Part shown: positions 1 through 6,102 of the stretch, one piece after another | How the letters are laid out: the number at the start of each line of letters is the position of its first letter | Numbering within the stretch: position 1 is the stretch's first letter | Source of the DNA: an uncultured Eubacteriales bacterium | GTDB lineage: Bacteria; Bacillota; Clostridia; Peptostreptococcales; Anaerovoracaceae | Direction of reading: 5' to 3' | Assembly: GCA_902797345.1 (NCBI GenBank) | Contig: CADBSL010000113.1 | Coordinates: 1-6,238 of the forward strand | Length of the DNA stretch: 6,238 nt | Notes under the pieces: model-generated | The model's database searches: none | Told to the model about the DNA's origin: nothing | The model's input: the letters and a program-made list of their open reading frames with translations, nothing else | Made by a program: the position numbers and the translations under genes

Positions 1-37
1 CGCTGATTCTTTTCTTTGCAGATTTGATGTTTGCCAT
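1..37 (-). CDS. rpsT: 30S ribosomal protein S20, N-terminal fragment (cut by window edge)
   Basis: Reading the minus strand from the ATG at 37 gives MANIKSAKKRIS and then the window ends. This is the highly conserved opening of bacterial S20, a small basic protein of roughly 85-90 residues that binds 16S rRNA early in assembly of the 30S subunit. Only 12 codons are visible, so the identification rests on this N-terminal signature plus the strong promoter and ribosome binding site directly upstream. A GGGGTG Shine-Dalgarno-like sequence (45-50) sits 7 bases before the ATG. It has the same orientation as the upstream operon but its own promoter. The rest of the gene lies outside the window. Confidence 0.88.
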   Translation of the reverse strand, partial: MANIKSAKKRIS

Positions 38-44
38 TCGTTTT

Positions 45-50
45 CACCCC
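45..50 (-). promoter_or_regulatory. Ribosome binding site of rpsT
   Basis: The minus strand reads GGGGTG, 7 bases before the ATG of the S20 reading frame. It fits pairing to the 3' end of 16S rRNA less perfectly than AGGAGG, but spacing is ideal and it fixes the start at 37. Confidence 0.7.
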
Positions 51-75
51 ACTTTCGGTAAATATTGCGGTTAAT

Positions 76-104
76 ATTATAATATGCTCCGCACACAATA
101 TCAA
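76..104 (-). promoter_or_regulatory. Near-consensus sigma-A promoter of rpsT
   Basis: On the minus strand a -35 box TTGATA (99-104; consensus TTGACA) is followed after exactly 17 bases by a perfect -10 box TATAAT (76-81). Transcription would start near position 69, giving a leader of about 30 bases before the rpsT ATG. The region is far more AT-rich than the coding DNA around it. A strong, constitutive, housekeeping-sigma promoter fits a ribosomal protein gene. The -10 box lies inside a 12-base perfect palindrome (74-85), so the TATAAT also reads on the plus strand, but no -35 match or gene is seen there. Confidence 0.85.
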
Positions 105-134
105 GTGTTATTTTGCTCTTTATTCAAATTATTT

Positions 135-974
135 TTACATATCATCAAAGAGGTCATCGCCGCTGAAATCTCCGGAAAATCCATTGGGATCATAGGCCCC
201 ATAGCTTCCGCTGTCGTTATAAGCGCTGCCGCCCATGTTATTCACCGTGTAGACCTGCACCGGACGATTCAGCTCTTCGTAGAACACCACGTCCGCCGCT
301 TTCATATAAGCATAAACGAAGAGGATCGGGATCTCAAAGATCAGCATCACGAGGGTCAGCGGGAACCCAAGCGACGTCATATCGGTCACACCGGCAGCTG
401 CTCCGTAGGCAGCGGCAAAGACGATCGCCGGCAGACAGGCCAGGATATACCACCCGATGAAGGAGATCTCCAGGGTGAACAGGGTCCCTTTGTTGCCTAC
501 CATCAGCCGCTTGCTCTCGCTGATGCACTGGCCCGGGGTCCAATCCGGATGATCTCGCAGAAGAAGCGGTGCCTGACTGTAACGATAAGCCGCGATGATC
601 CCGGGGATGATGAACAGCAGGGTCCAAAGCATGACCCGAACCATCATCTGTACGCCCAAGGACAGGCTGCGTCCGAAATCTTCAAATCCTTCAAAACAAT
701 CCCGCACATTCGTGGGTTGCCGGCGGACGATCCGCATAAAATACGCATACAATCCCACAACGGCCGGCCCGAAGATGATCAGGGTATAAATACCCGTGAT
801 AAAGCTCAATGTCGGGAACAAACTCTCCACAATAAATCCGACGATACCCACTATGATCACGTAGATACCACTGGCCACGGCCGCTTCCAGCCACCGGCCC
901 TTCAGTTCCATTCTCGCCGCACTCTTAAAAAACTTCAACGGCTCATTGACGATTCTGTGATCCATAACCTTCAC
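135..974 (-). CDS. DUF975 family integral membrane protein
   Basis: This 279-residue multi-pass membrane protein has no established function. The match to DUF975 rests on the sequence near residues 153-175, where ESKRLMVGNK is followed by LFTLEISFIGW. This fits the family hallmark of a conserved Ser-Lys-x-x-Met-x-Gly block before a Phe/Leu-rich helix. Hydrophobic stretches near residues 33-56, 61-82, 108-133, 165-190 and 203-224 suggest about five membrane helices. The N-terminal part (R21 to W28, with ELKGRW) is the amphipathic start typical of the family. The tail from about residue 243 is hydrophilic, rich in Gly, Ser, Asp, Asn and Tyr, and ends very acidic (DDLFDDM). I use the GTG at 974 because GGAGG (980-984) lies 5 bases before it. 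An in-frame ATG at 965, giving MDHRIVNE, is the alternative. It begins 18 bases after tlyA and is probably cotranscribed with it. The stop is TAA. Confidence 0.85.
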   Translation of the reverse strand: MKVMDHRIVNEPLKFFKSAARMELKGRWLEAAVASGIYVIIVGIVGFIVESLFPTLSFITGIYTLIIFGPAVVGLYAYFMRIVRRQPTNVRDCFEGFEDFGRSLSLGVQMMVRVMLWTLLFIIPGIIAAYRYSQAPLLLRDHPDWTPGQCISESKRLMVGNKGTLFTLEISFIGWYILACLPAIVFAAAYGAAAGVTDMTSLGFPLTLVMLIFEIPILFVYAYMKAADVVFYEELNRPVQVYTVNNMGGSAYNDSGSYGAYDPNGFSGDFSGDDLFDDM

Positions 975-979
975 CCTTT

Positions 980-984
980 CCTCC
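980..984 (-). promoter_or_regulatory. Ribosome binding site of the DUF975 gene
   Basis: The minus strand carries GGAGG 5 bases before a GTG codon (974) and 14 bases before the in-frame ATG (965). Spacing favours the GTG, although a second purine run (AAAGGG) just downstream could serve the ATG. Confidence 0.6.
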
Positions 985-992
985 GGATCCCT

Positions 993-1808
993 TTATTTGG
1001 CCAGCAGACGGTGTGCTTCGCCAACCACTTCTTCGATCCGGAATGGATATGGTTCGGAGAGCAAGTCTCCTTCCCTTCTTCCTTTCTTCATGTATAAGAG
1101 ATATTCGATATTGCCCTTTGCTCCGGTCATGGGAGAAAAGGTCAGCTCCAAGACGTCGAAGCCCAGTCCCCGGGAAAAGTCCGCCACTTTTTCGATCACC
1201 TGGCGGTGGACCTGTGGATCCCGGACGATCCCCTTTTTCCCGACCTGGTCCCGGCCGGCTTCAAACTGCGGTTTGATCAGGCAGACCAGTTCTCCGTCTG
1301 TCCGCATAATATCATAAGCCACCGGCAATATCAAGGTCAGAGAGATAAACGAAACATCGATGGAGACGAAATCGATCTCCTCCTGAATCAAACTTTTATC
1401 CAGGTACCGGATATTCGTCTTCTCCATGTTGACGACACGTTCGTCGCTCCGGAGTTTCCAGTCCAGCTGTCCGTACCCTACATCCATGGCGTACACCTTC
1501 CGGGCGCCGTTTTGCAGCATGCAGTCTGTGAAGCCTCCCGTGGAAGCCCCCATATCAGCGCAGACCGCATTTCCCAGATCGAGCCCAAACGTACGGACTG
1601 CCTTATCCAGCTTCATTCCTCCCCGGCTCACGAACGGACACTCCGATCCCTTTACCCGTATTTCCGCGTCCTCCGGGACCTGTGTGCCGGCCTTATCGAC
1701 CCGTTCTCCATCCACAAAGACCAGCCCGGCCATGATCACCCGCTTCGCCTTTTCTCTGGACTCCAGGAATCCTTTGCTCACCAGCAATACATCTAATCGT
1801 TCTTTCAT
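993..1808 (-). CDS. tlyA: TlyA family rRNA (cytidine-2'-O)-methyltransferase
   Basis: This 271-residue protein has the TlyA layout. An N-terminal S4 RNA-binding domain (about residues 3-60, RLDVLLVSKG then SREKAKRVIMAGLVFVDG) is followed by an FtsJ/RrmJ-like SAM-dependent methyltransferase domain. Visible signatures are SRGGMKL (61-67), the SAM-binding ADMGASTGGFTDCML (84-98), SIDVSFISL (149-157) and LIKPQFEAG (178-186). The candidate catalytic tetrad is K66, D151, K179 and E235. Mycobacterial TlyA methylates 23S C1920 and, in its longer form, 16S C1409. This N-terminus is short, like the form described as modifying only 23S rRNA, but that specificity is inferred. The family is often annotated as hemolysin for historical reasons. 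The start is the ATG overlapping the dxs stop (ATGA). An open frame extends further upstream but lies inside dxs and lacks the TlyA pattern. There is no well-spaced Shine-Dalgarno, so translation is probably coupled to dxs. Confidence 0.95.
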   Translation of the reverse strand: MKERLDVLLVSKGFLESREKAKRVIMAGLVFVDGERVDKAGTQVPEDAEIRVKGSECPFVSRGGMKLDKAVRTFGLDLGNAVCADMGASTGGFTDCMLQNGARKVYAMDVGYGQLDWKLRSDERVVNMEKTNIRYLDKSLIQEEIDFVSIDVSFISLTLILPVAYDIMRTDGELVCLIKPQFEAGRDQVGKKGIVRDPQVHRQVIEKVADFSRGLGFDVLELTFSPMTGAKGNIEYLLYMKKGRREGDLLSEPYPFRIEEVVGEAHRLLAK

Positions 1809-3661
1809 ATCTTCTTCAGGATCCTTTCCGCCACCGATGCGGCATCCAGTCCATAAATCTCCTCCAGCTTCCCGGTTTTGCCGCTTTGGATAAACCGGTC
1901 CGGCCACCCGATCTTTAGGATCTTCGGCCGTTCTTCCCGTTCCGCAAACAGATCTTCCACCATCGTCCCAAAGCCGCCCCGGACGGTATTGTCTTCCAAG
2001 GTCACCAGCAGGCTTGCCTGTCCGCAGGCCCGAAGGATCCCTTCTTCATCCAGCGGTTTGATGAACCGGGCATTGATCACGCCGCAGCGGATCCCTTTTT
2101 CCGAAACGATCTCCGCCGCGTCCTCCGCCGTCTTACGGCATCTTCCGGCCGACAGGATCCACACCGGTCCGCCTTCCTTCAGGACCTGGCAGGTCCCGTC
2201 TACCGGGGTCAGCGGCAGTGTTCCCTCCCGGAGAGCCGTCCCTCTGGGATACCGGATCGCACAGGGCCCGTCCATTTTTCTGGCATATTCCATCATGGCA
2301 CGGAGTTCCTCGTCAGAGGAAGGCGCCAGGATCGTCATATTCGGCATAGCGGAAAGATAAGACAGGTCAAATTGTCCGTTGTGGGTCTCCCCGTCGTCCC
2401 CAACATTCCCGGCCCGGTCGATGCACAGTACCACCGGCAAATTCTGCATGCAGATATTCATCAGGATCTCATCGTAAGCTCTTTGAAGGAAAGTGGAATA
2501 CACTGCCACAAAAGGCCGCTTTCCCTGCAGTGCCAGCCCCGAAGCGAAGCTCACCGCATGCTGTTCGGCGATCCCCACGTCGAAGACCCGGTCCGGCATG
2601 ATCTTCGACATCCGTTTTAACCCGGTGCCGTCCAGCATCGCCGCACTGATGGCCACGATCGCTTCATCCTTCAGCGCCATCTCCGTCAGCTTTTCTCCAA
2701 ATACATTGGACCAGGACGCATAGGAAGACTTAGAGATAGGCTCCATCGTTTCCGGGTCAAAGGGCCCGATGCCGTGGAAACGGTCCGCATTCTTTTCGAT
2801 ATACTCATTCCCCTTGCCCTTCTTCGTCATCACATGAAGGACCACCGGCCCGTCGATCCTTTTTACAGCCTCCAGAAAGTCCGTCAGCTCGCCGATATCG
2901 TGCCCGTCGATGGGCCCGTAAAACTTGAATCCCAGATCCTCAAACAGACTCTGCTGCATCACGGCACTCTTTAACCGGTTCCGCAGACGTTCCAATCCAT
3001 GGAAGACCCTCTCTCCCATGCCACCTTTTTCCGACAGGCTCTCCCGGAGCTTTTTCTTCAGATCCACATAAGCCGGGCTCAAACGGATCTTGCTCAGGTG
3101 CTGGGACATCCCGCCCACATTGGGGGAGATGGACATCTGATTGTCGTTGATGATAATGATCATTTTGGTCCGGGATGCTCCGGCATTATTGAGCGCCTCA
3201 AAAGCCACACCACCGGTGAGGGCCCCGTCCCCGATCACCGTCACCACGTGAAAGTCCTTCCGGTCCAAGTCCCGGGCCTTCGCGATCCCCAGCGCGATGG
3301 AAATGGAATCGCTGCTGTGGCCTGCGTCGTAAACATCCGCCGGACTTTCCGCTCTTTTGGGAAAGCCGCTGAGACCTTCATATTGACGAAGCGAATCGAA
3401 CCGGTCTCCTCTTCCCGTTAAGATCTTGTGGACGTAAGACTGATGCCCCACGTCCCAAAGGATCCGGTCATCCGGCACATCGAATACCTTGTGAAGAGCC
3501 AGCGTCAACTCCACGACCCCCAGATTGGATGCCAGGTGACCGCCGGTCTTCGCCACTTTCTCGATCAAAAACCCCCGGATCTGTTCCGCCAGTTCCTCCA
3601 TTTCCGGAACGTCCATGGTTTTCAGATCCCCAGGAAAATCATAATCTAACAAATCTTTCAT
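1805..3661 (-). CDS. dxs: 1-deoxy-D-xylulose-5-phosphate synthase
   Basis: Dxs condenses pyruvate with D-glyceraldehyde 3-phosphate, using thiamine diphosphate and Mg2+, to form DXP, the committed first step of the MEP isoprenoid pathway and a precursor for thiamine and pyridoxal. The 618 residues match the usual length. In order: GGHLASNLG (40-48) and DVGHQSYVHK (70-79) with active-site histidines H42 and H73; AGHSSDSIS (113-121); the thiamine-binding GDGALTGG (144-151) with NNAG (158-161); the pyrimidine-domain GIAEQHAV (363-370) with catalytic Glu366; DRAGNVGDDGETHNGQFD (415-432); and substrate-phosphate-binding RYPRG (470-474). A C-terminal transketolase domain follows. The start ATG has GGAG (3669-3672) 7 bases upstream. 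The stop TGA overlaps the tlyA ATG. A 95-base structured gap separates it from ispA, the only sizeable gap inside the operon. No motif looks damaged. Confidence 0.98.
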   Translation of the reverse strand: MKDLLDYDFPGDLKTMDVPEMEELAEQIRGFLIEKVAKTGGHLASNLGVVELTLALHKVFDVPDDRILWDVGHQSYVHKILTGRGDRFDSLRQYEGLSGFPKRAESPADVYDAGHSSDSISIALGIAKARDLDRKDFHVVTVIGDGALTGGVAFEALNNAGASRTKMIIIINDNQMSISPNVGGMSQHLSKIRLSPAYVDLKKKLRESLSEKGGMGERVFHGLERLRNRLKSAVMQQSLFEDLGFKFYGPIDGHDIGELTDFLEAVKRIDGPVVLHVMTKKGKGNEYIEKNADRFHGIGPFDPETMEPISKSSYASWSNVFGEKLTEMALKDEAIVAISAAMLDGTGLKRMSKIMPDRVFDVGIAEQHAVSFASGLALQGKRPFVAVYSTFLQRAYDEILMNICMQNLPVVLCIDRAGNVGDDGETHNGQFDLSYLSAMPNMTILAPSSDEELRAMMEYARKMDGPCAIRYPRGTALREGTLPLTPVDGTCQVLKEGGPVWILSAGRCRKTAEDAAEIVSEKGIRCGVINARFIKPLDEEGILRACGQASLLVTLEDNTVRGGFGTMVEDLFAEREERPKILKIGWPDRFIQSGKTGKLEEIYGLDAASVAERILKKI

Positions 3662-3668
3662 AATTAAT

Positions 3669-3672
3669 CTCC
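3669..3672 (-). promoter_or_regulatory. Ribosome binding site of dxs
   Basis: The minus strand reads GGAG 7 bases before the dxs ATG, within CGGAGATTAATT. It lies 2 bases outside the base of the large hairpin, so the site should stay accessible when the hairpin forms. Confidence 0.7.
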
Positions 3673-3674
3673 GT

Positions 3675-3758
3675 AAAAGCCGGAAGCAGGAAGCTGGAAG
3701 CTACAGCTTGGATGACTGTAAAATACTCCAAGCTCCAGGCTCCCCGCTTCAAGCTTTT
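3675..3758. repeat. Large imperfect inverted repeat with heptamer-like units between ispA and dxs
   Basis: An 84-base element fills almost the whole ispA-dxs gap. The left arm (3675-3712) begins AAAAGC and ends AGCTTGGA. The right arm (3727-3758) begins TCCAAGCT and ends AAGCTTTT. The arms are 38 and 32 bases and pair imperfectly around a 14-base loop (3713-3726, TGACTGTAAAATAC). Each arm is built from units about 7 bases long: GGAAGCA, GGAAGCT, GGAAGCT on one side and CCAAGCT, CCAGGCT, CCCCGCT, TCAAGCT on the other. The outer end of the right arm overlaps the ispA stop codon (3757-3759). The design looks like a dispersed palindromic intergenic element of the REP or MITE kind, but no second copy is present here. 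In RNA it could act as a processing, stability or attenuation hairpin between the two genes. It lacks a clean run of Us after the stem in the operon direction, so I do not call it a terminator. Confidence 0.8.
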
Positions 3759-4653
3759 ATTTTACCCTGTTATACATTTCTTCTGCAATGCCCCGAAGCA
3801 CCTGGGCCTTTTCCCCAAACGGTGCCAGTGCTTCCATGGCTTTTTGGTGGATCTCCCCATAAATCGCCCGGGCCTCTTCCAACCCTAAAAGAGCCGGGTA
3901 CGTCAGTTTCTGATTCTTTTCGTCGCTGCCGATGGGCTTTCCCAAAGTCTTTTCATCCCCGGCGACATCCAGGATATCGTCACAGATCTGGAAGGCCAGT
4001 CCCAATTGCTCACCGAACACTTCCAATTGCTTCGTCCCGGACTTTGAAGGTGTATTCCCCAATTTGGCCCCGGCCATCACCGCCGCCCGGATCAAAGCCG
4101 CTGTTTTGTGACTGTGGATGAACTGCAGGGTTTCCAGACCCTGCTCCTCCGCCGACTCGCTTTCGATATCAGCGATCTGACCGCCGATCATACCCCGGTT
4201 TCCGGCCGCTTCCGCAATGATGGACGCGGCTGCGATCTTCTTTTTTGCCGGGACACTTTTGAAGCCCTTCATCGCTCCCAGCATGATCTCATACGCCCGG
4301 TTCAACAGCGCATCCCCCGCAAGGATCGCGCAGGCCTCTCCGAAAACCTTATGATTCGTCGGTTTCCCCCTTCTCAGATCATCGTCATCCATCGCCGGCA
4401 GATCGTCGTGGATCAGGGAATAAGTGTGGATATACTCCAACGCGCAGGCAAAAGGCATCGCTTCATTGAGCAGCCCGCCGCACATCTCGCAGGATGCCAG
4501 GAGCAGCACCGGCCGAAGCCTTTTTCCACCAGCCGTCAGGCTGTAAGCCATCGCATCCCGTACACTCTTAGACAGGGTTTCTTCCTCCGGCAAATAGCTC
4601 AACAGTTCTTCTTCCACCATTTCCCGAAGTTCATTGATGCTGTGCAAACCCAT
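3757..4653 (-). CDS. ispA: Short-chain polyprenyl diphosphate synthase, probably farnesyl diphosphate synthase
   Basis: This enzyme joins IPP to DMAPP and then GPP, making farnesyl diphosphate for longer prenyl chains such as the undecaprenyl carrier and quinone tails. The 298 residues match the family. Visible motifs are GGKRLRP (42-48), the first Asp-rich motif DDLPAMD (83-89) followed by RRGKPTNH (94-101), GGQ (157-159), a KT pair (183-184), and the second Asp-rich motif DDILD (225-229) followed by GKPIGSDEKNQKLTYP. The two extra residues in the first Asp-rich motif and a tyrosine five residues before it (Y78) match bacterial C15 synthases, in which that tyrosine limits chain length. A C20 product cannot be excluded from sequence. 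The start ATG follows the xseB stop with no gap (TAGATG) and has AGGAGG 8 bases upstream. The stop TAA lies in the edge of the downstream hairpin. Confidence 0.95.
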   Translation of the reverse strand: MGLHSINELREMVEEELLSYLPEEETLSKSVRDAMAYSLTAGGKRLRPVLLLASCEMCGGLLNEAMPFACALEYIHTYSLIHDDLPAMDDDDLRRGKPTNHKVFGEACAILAGDALLNRAYEIMLGAMKGFKSVPAKKKIAAASIIAEAAGNRGMIGGQIADIESESAEEQGLETLQFIHSHKTAALIRAAVMAGAKLGNTPSKSGTKQLEVFGEQLGLAFQICDDILDVAGDEKTLGKPIGSDEKNQKLTYPALLGLEEARAIYGEIHQKAMEALAPFGEKAQVLRGIAEEMYNRVK

Positions 4654-4869
4654 CTATTCCGCCTCCTCTGTCAGTTCTCCCGTCTCCTTGTCCAAAATCA
4701 GCATCCGCTGACGGGCATTCTCCAGGATCTCTTTGCATTCTTTATAATACTTCGACGCTTCTTCGTAATTCTTGATGGAATCCTCCAGGGAACCGGATTC
4801 GTCCCGCAGCGCCGCAGCTGCTTTTTCCAGCTTCTCAAAGCTCTCCTCAAAACTCTTCTTTTTTGGCAT
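4654..4869 (-). CDS. xseB: Exodeoxyribonuclease VII small subunit
   Basis: This 71-residue acidic and lysine-rich helical protein matches XseB in size and pattern: KKKSFEESFEKLEKAAAAL, then GSLEDSIKNYEEASKYYKEC, then LENARQRMLIL. Several XseB subunits bind the C-terminal helical part of XseA to form exonuclease VII, which degrades single-stranded DNA from both ends into oligonucleotides in the cytoplasm. The start is firm because AAGGAG (4876-4881) sits 6 bases before the ATG. The gene begins 10 bases after the xseA stop and its TAG directly precedes the ispA ATG, so the ispA ribosome binding site lies inside xseB. Residues 5-65 look capable of forming two antiparallel helices, as known for the family. 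Confidence 0.95.
   Translation of the reverse strand: MPKKKSFEESFEKLEKAAAALRDESGSLEDSIKNYEEASKYYKECKEILENARQRMLILDKETGELTEEAE
4662..4667 (-). promoter_or_regulatory. Ribosome binding site of ispA, inside the end of xseB
   Basis: The minus strand has a perfect AGGAGG 8 bases before the ispA ATG, within the last codons of xseB. It supports the abutting TAGATG junction as a genuine start with independent initiation strength. Confidence 0.85.
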
Positions 4870-4875
4870 GATCTA

Positions 4876-4881
4876 CTCCTT
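4876..4881 (-). promoter_or_regulatory. Ribosome binding site of xseB, overlapping the xseA stop
   Basis: The minus strand reads AAGGAG 6 bases before the xseB ATG. It overlaps the xseA TAA stop (4880-4882), a tight arrangement typical of coupled expression of two subunits of one enzyme. Confidence 0.85.
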
Positions 4882-6091
4882 ATCCCTTGGTGATTTCTCT
4901 GCTGTTTTCAACCAGGCAGTCAAGTTCTCCGTCTGCCAGCCGCACCCGGATCTCCTGCCCCGGTCCGGTCTCCTTCACAGACCGGATCATCTTCCCATCC
5001 GGGAAGGACACGATGCCGTAGCCCCGGCTCAGGATCTTCATGGGATCCATGCTTTCCACCCGGCTCTTTAAAGTCTCGATCTTCAGCTCCTCCCGGTGGA
5101 TCGCTTCTTTTAATCCGGCAGACGCTTCCTTCATCAGCACATCCGCACGGCTTTCCGCATTTTCCAGGCGATAGGTCAGATACCGCATCAATTCTTTCGG
5201 TGCCGACATTTCCATGGAGCCCTCCAGCATCGATACTTTCCGCTCCAGGCTCACCCTGGCCTCATCACGGTACCTTTCTGCCATCTGCTTTAACTCGCCC
5301 GTGTCCGGCACTGCCATCTCCGCGGCCGCTGTAGGCGTCGCCGCCCGAACGTCCGCAGCAAAATCCGCTATGGTGAAATCCGTTTCGTGACCCACAGCGG
5401 AGATCACCGGGATCTCCGAACCGAAGATGGCACGGGCCACCGGCTCTTCATTGAAGGCCCACAGGTCTTCGATGGATCCGCCTCCCCGGCCCACGATCAA
5501 AACATCCGGCCCAAACTCCAACTCATTCATTGCCCGGATCGCCTTAGAAATATCTTCGGCGGCTCCGTCTCCCTGCACCAGGCAGGAACATAAAACGATG
5601 TCCGTCAGGTGGTTTTTGTTCCGGATCGTCCGCAGGATGTCCCGGATCGCCGCCCCGGTGGGCGAAGTGACCACTCCCACTTTCAATGGGAATGCCGGCA
5701 GCGGTTTCTTATACTTTTCATCAAAGAGCCCTTCGGCCGCCAGCTTTTGCTTCAACGCTTCAAAAGCCACTGCCAGGTCCCCTTCCCCTTCGATCCGTAC
5801 ATTTCGGACATTCAGGGAATAGTAACCGCCCCGTTCATACACGCTCACGTAGCCTTCCGCCACGATCTGCATCCCGTCTTCCAGCGTATACTTCAAATAT
5901 CGCACCCGGTCTGCCGGCAGGAAACACCGGATCACGCTGGTTTTATCCTTCAGCGAAAAATACACGTGGCCGCTGCTGTGGTATTTGATGCCGGAGACCT
6001 CACCGATCACCGGGATATTGGTCAAAAGCGGCTCGTTTCGGAAAACGGTATTGATATATCTGTTTAATTGTGATACCTGTATCGGTTTCAT
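4880..6091 (-). CDS. xseA: Exodeoxyribonuclease VII large subunit
   Basis: XseA is the catalytic subunit of exonuclease VII, a metal-independent bidirectional single-strand DNA exonuclease in repair and recombination. From the chosen start (MKPIQVSQLNRYI) it is 403 residues, somewhat shorter than the E. coli protein (456). An N-terminal OB-fold DNA-binding domain (about residues 1-100, with GEVSGIKYHSSGHVYFSLKD) is followed by the catalytic domain, with VTSPTGAAIRD (141-151), GRGGGSIEDLWAFNEE (201-216), ISAVGHETDFTIADF (230-244) and ATPTAAAE (251-258). A charged helical region for XseB binding comes next, then the end motif ILSRGYGIV. I prefer the ATG at 6091 because GAGGG (6098-6102) lies 6 bases upstream and the family begins near M-K-P-I. 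An in-frame ATG at 6097 would add two residues but has no well-spaced Shine-Dalgarno. It follows the TsaD-like gene by 9 bases. Confidence 0.95.
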   Translation of the reverse strand: MKPIQVSQLNRYINTVFRNEPLLTNIPVIGEVSGIKYHSSGHVYFSLKDKTSVIRCFLPADRVRYLKYTLEDGMQIVAEGYVSVYERGGYYSLNVRNVRIEGEGDLAVAFEALKQKLAAEGLFDEKYKKPLPAFPLKVGVVTSPTGAAIRDILRTIRNKNHLTDIVLCSCLVQGDGAAEDISKAIRAMNELEFGPDVLIVGRGGGSIEDLWAFNEEPVARAIFGSEIPVISAVGHETDFTIADFAADVRAATPTAAAEMAVPDTGELKQMAERYRDEARVSLERKVSMLEGSMEMSAPKELMRYLTYRLENAESRADVLMKEASAGLKEAIHREELKIETLKSRVESMDPMKILSRGYGIVSFPDGKMIRSVKETGPGQEIRVRLADGELDCLVENSREITKG

Positions 6092-6097
6092 CCTCAT

Positions 6098-6102
6098 CCC
6101 TC
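6098..6102 (-). promoter_or_regulatory. Ribosome binding site deciding the xseA start
   Basis: The minus strand reads GAGGG 6 bases before the ATG at 6091, overlapping the stop codon of the preceding gene. The same bases are only 0 bases from the alternative ATG at 6097, so they favour the inner start. Confidence 0.65.

Noticed and set aside
74..85. A plus-strand promoter using the palindromic TATAAT
   Set aside because: The -10 match exists only because the site is palindromic. About 17 bases upstream on the plus strand there is no -35 match, and no plus-strand gene follows.
84..1097. A 337-codon plus-strand open frame antisense to the DUF975 gene and the end of tlyA
   Set aside because: The translation is rich in His, Arg and Gln with no family motif, no ribosome binding site suits it, and it mirrors two well-supported minus-strand genes. 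It starts over the rpsT promoter.
1206..1893. Long plus-strand open frames opposite tlyA
   Set aside because: They are antisense shadows of a conserved gene in moderately GC-rich DNA. No domain, start signal or promoter supports them.
1809..1907. N-terminal extension of tlyA upstream of the ATG at 1808
   Set aside because: The extra 33 codons lie inside the dxs C-terminus in another frame and do not resemble TlyA. The S4 domain begins right after the ATG at 1808.
3675..3758. Reading the ispA-dxs hairpin as a rho-independent terminator
   Set aside because: In the operon direction the stem is followed by ACGGAG with no U-run beyond the paired bases, and the repeat-unit structure is unlike a terminator. 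Partial attenuation is still possible.
4108..4893. A 261-codon plus-strand open frame opposite ispA and xseB
   Set aside because: It is antisense to two genes with intact family motifs, and its His/Gln/Phe-rich composition is typical of reverse-strand translation.
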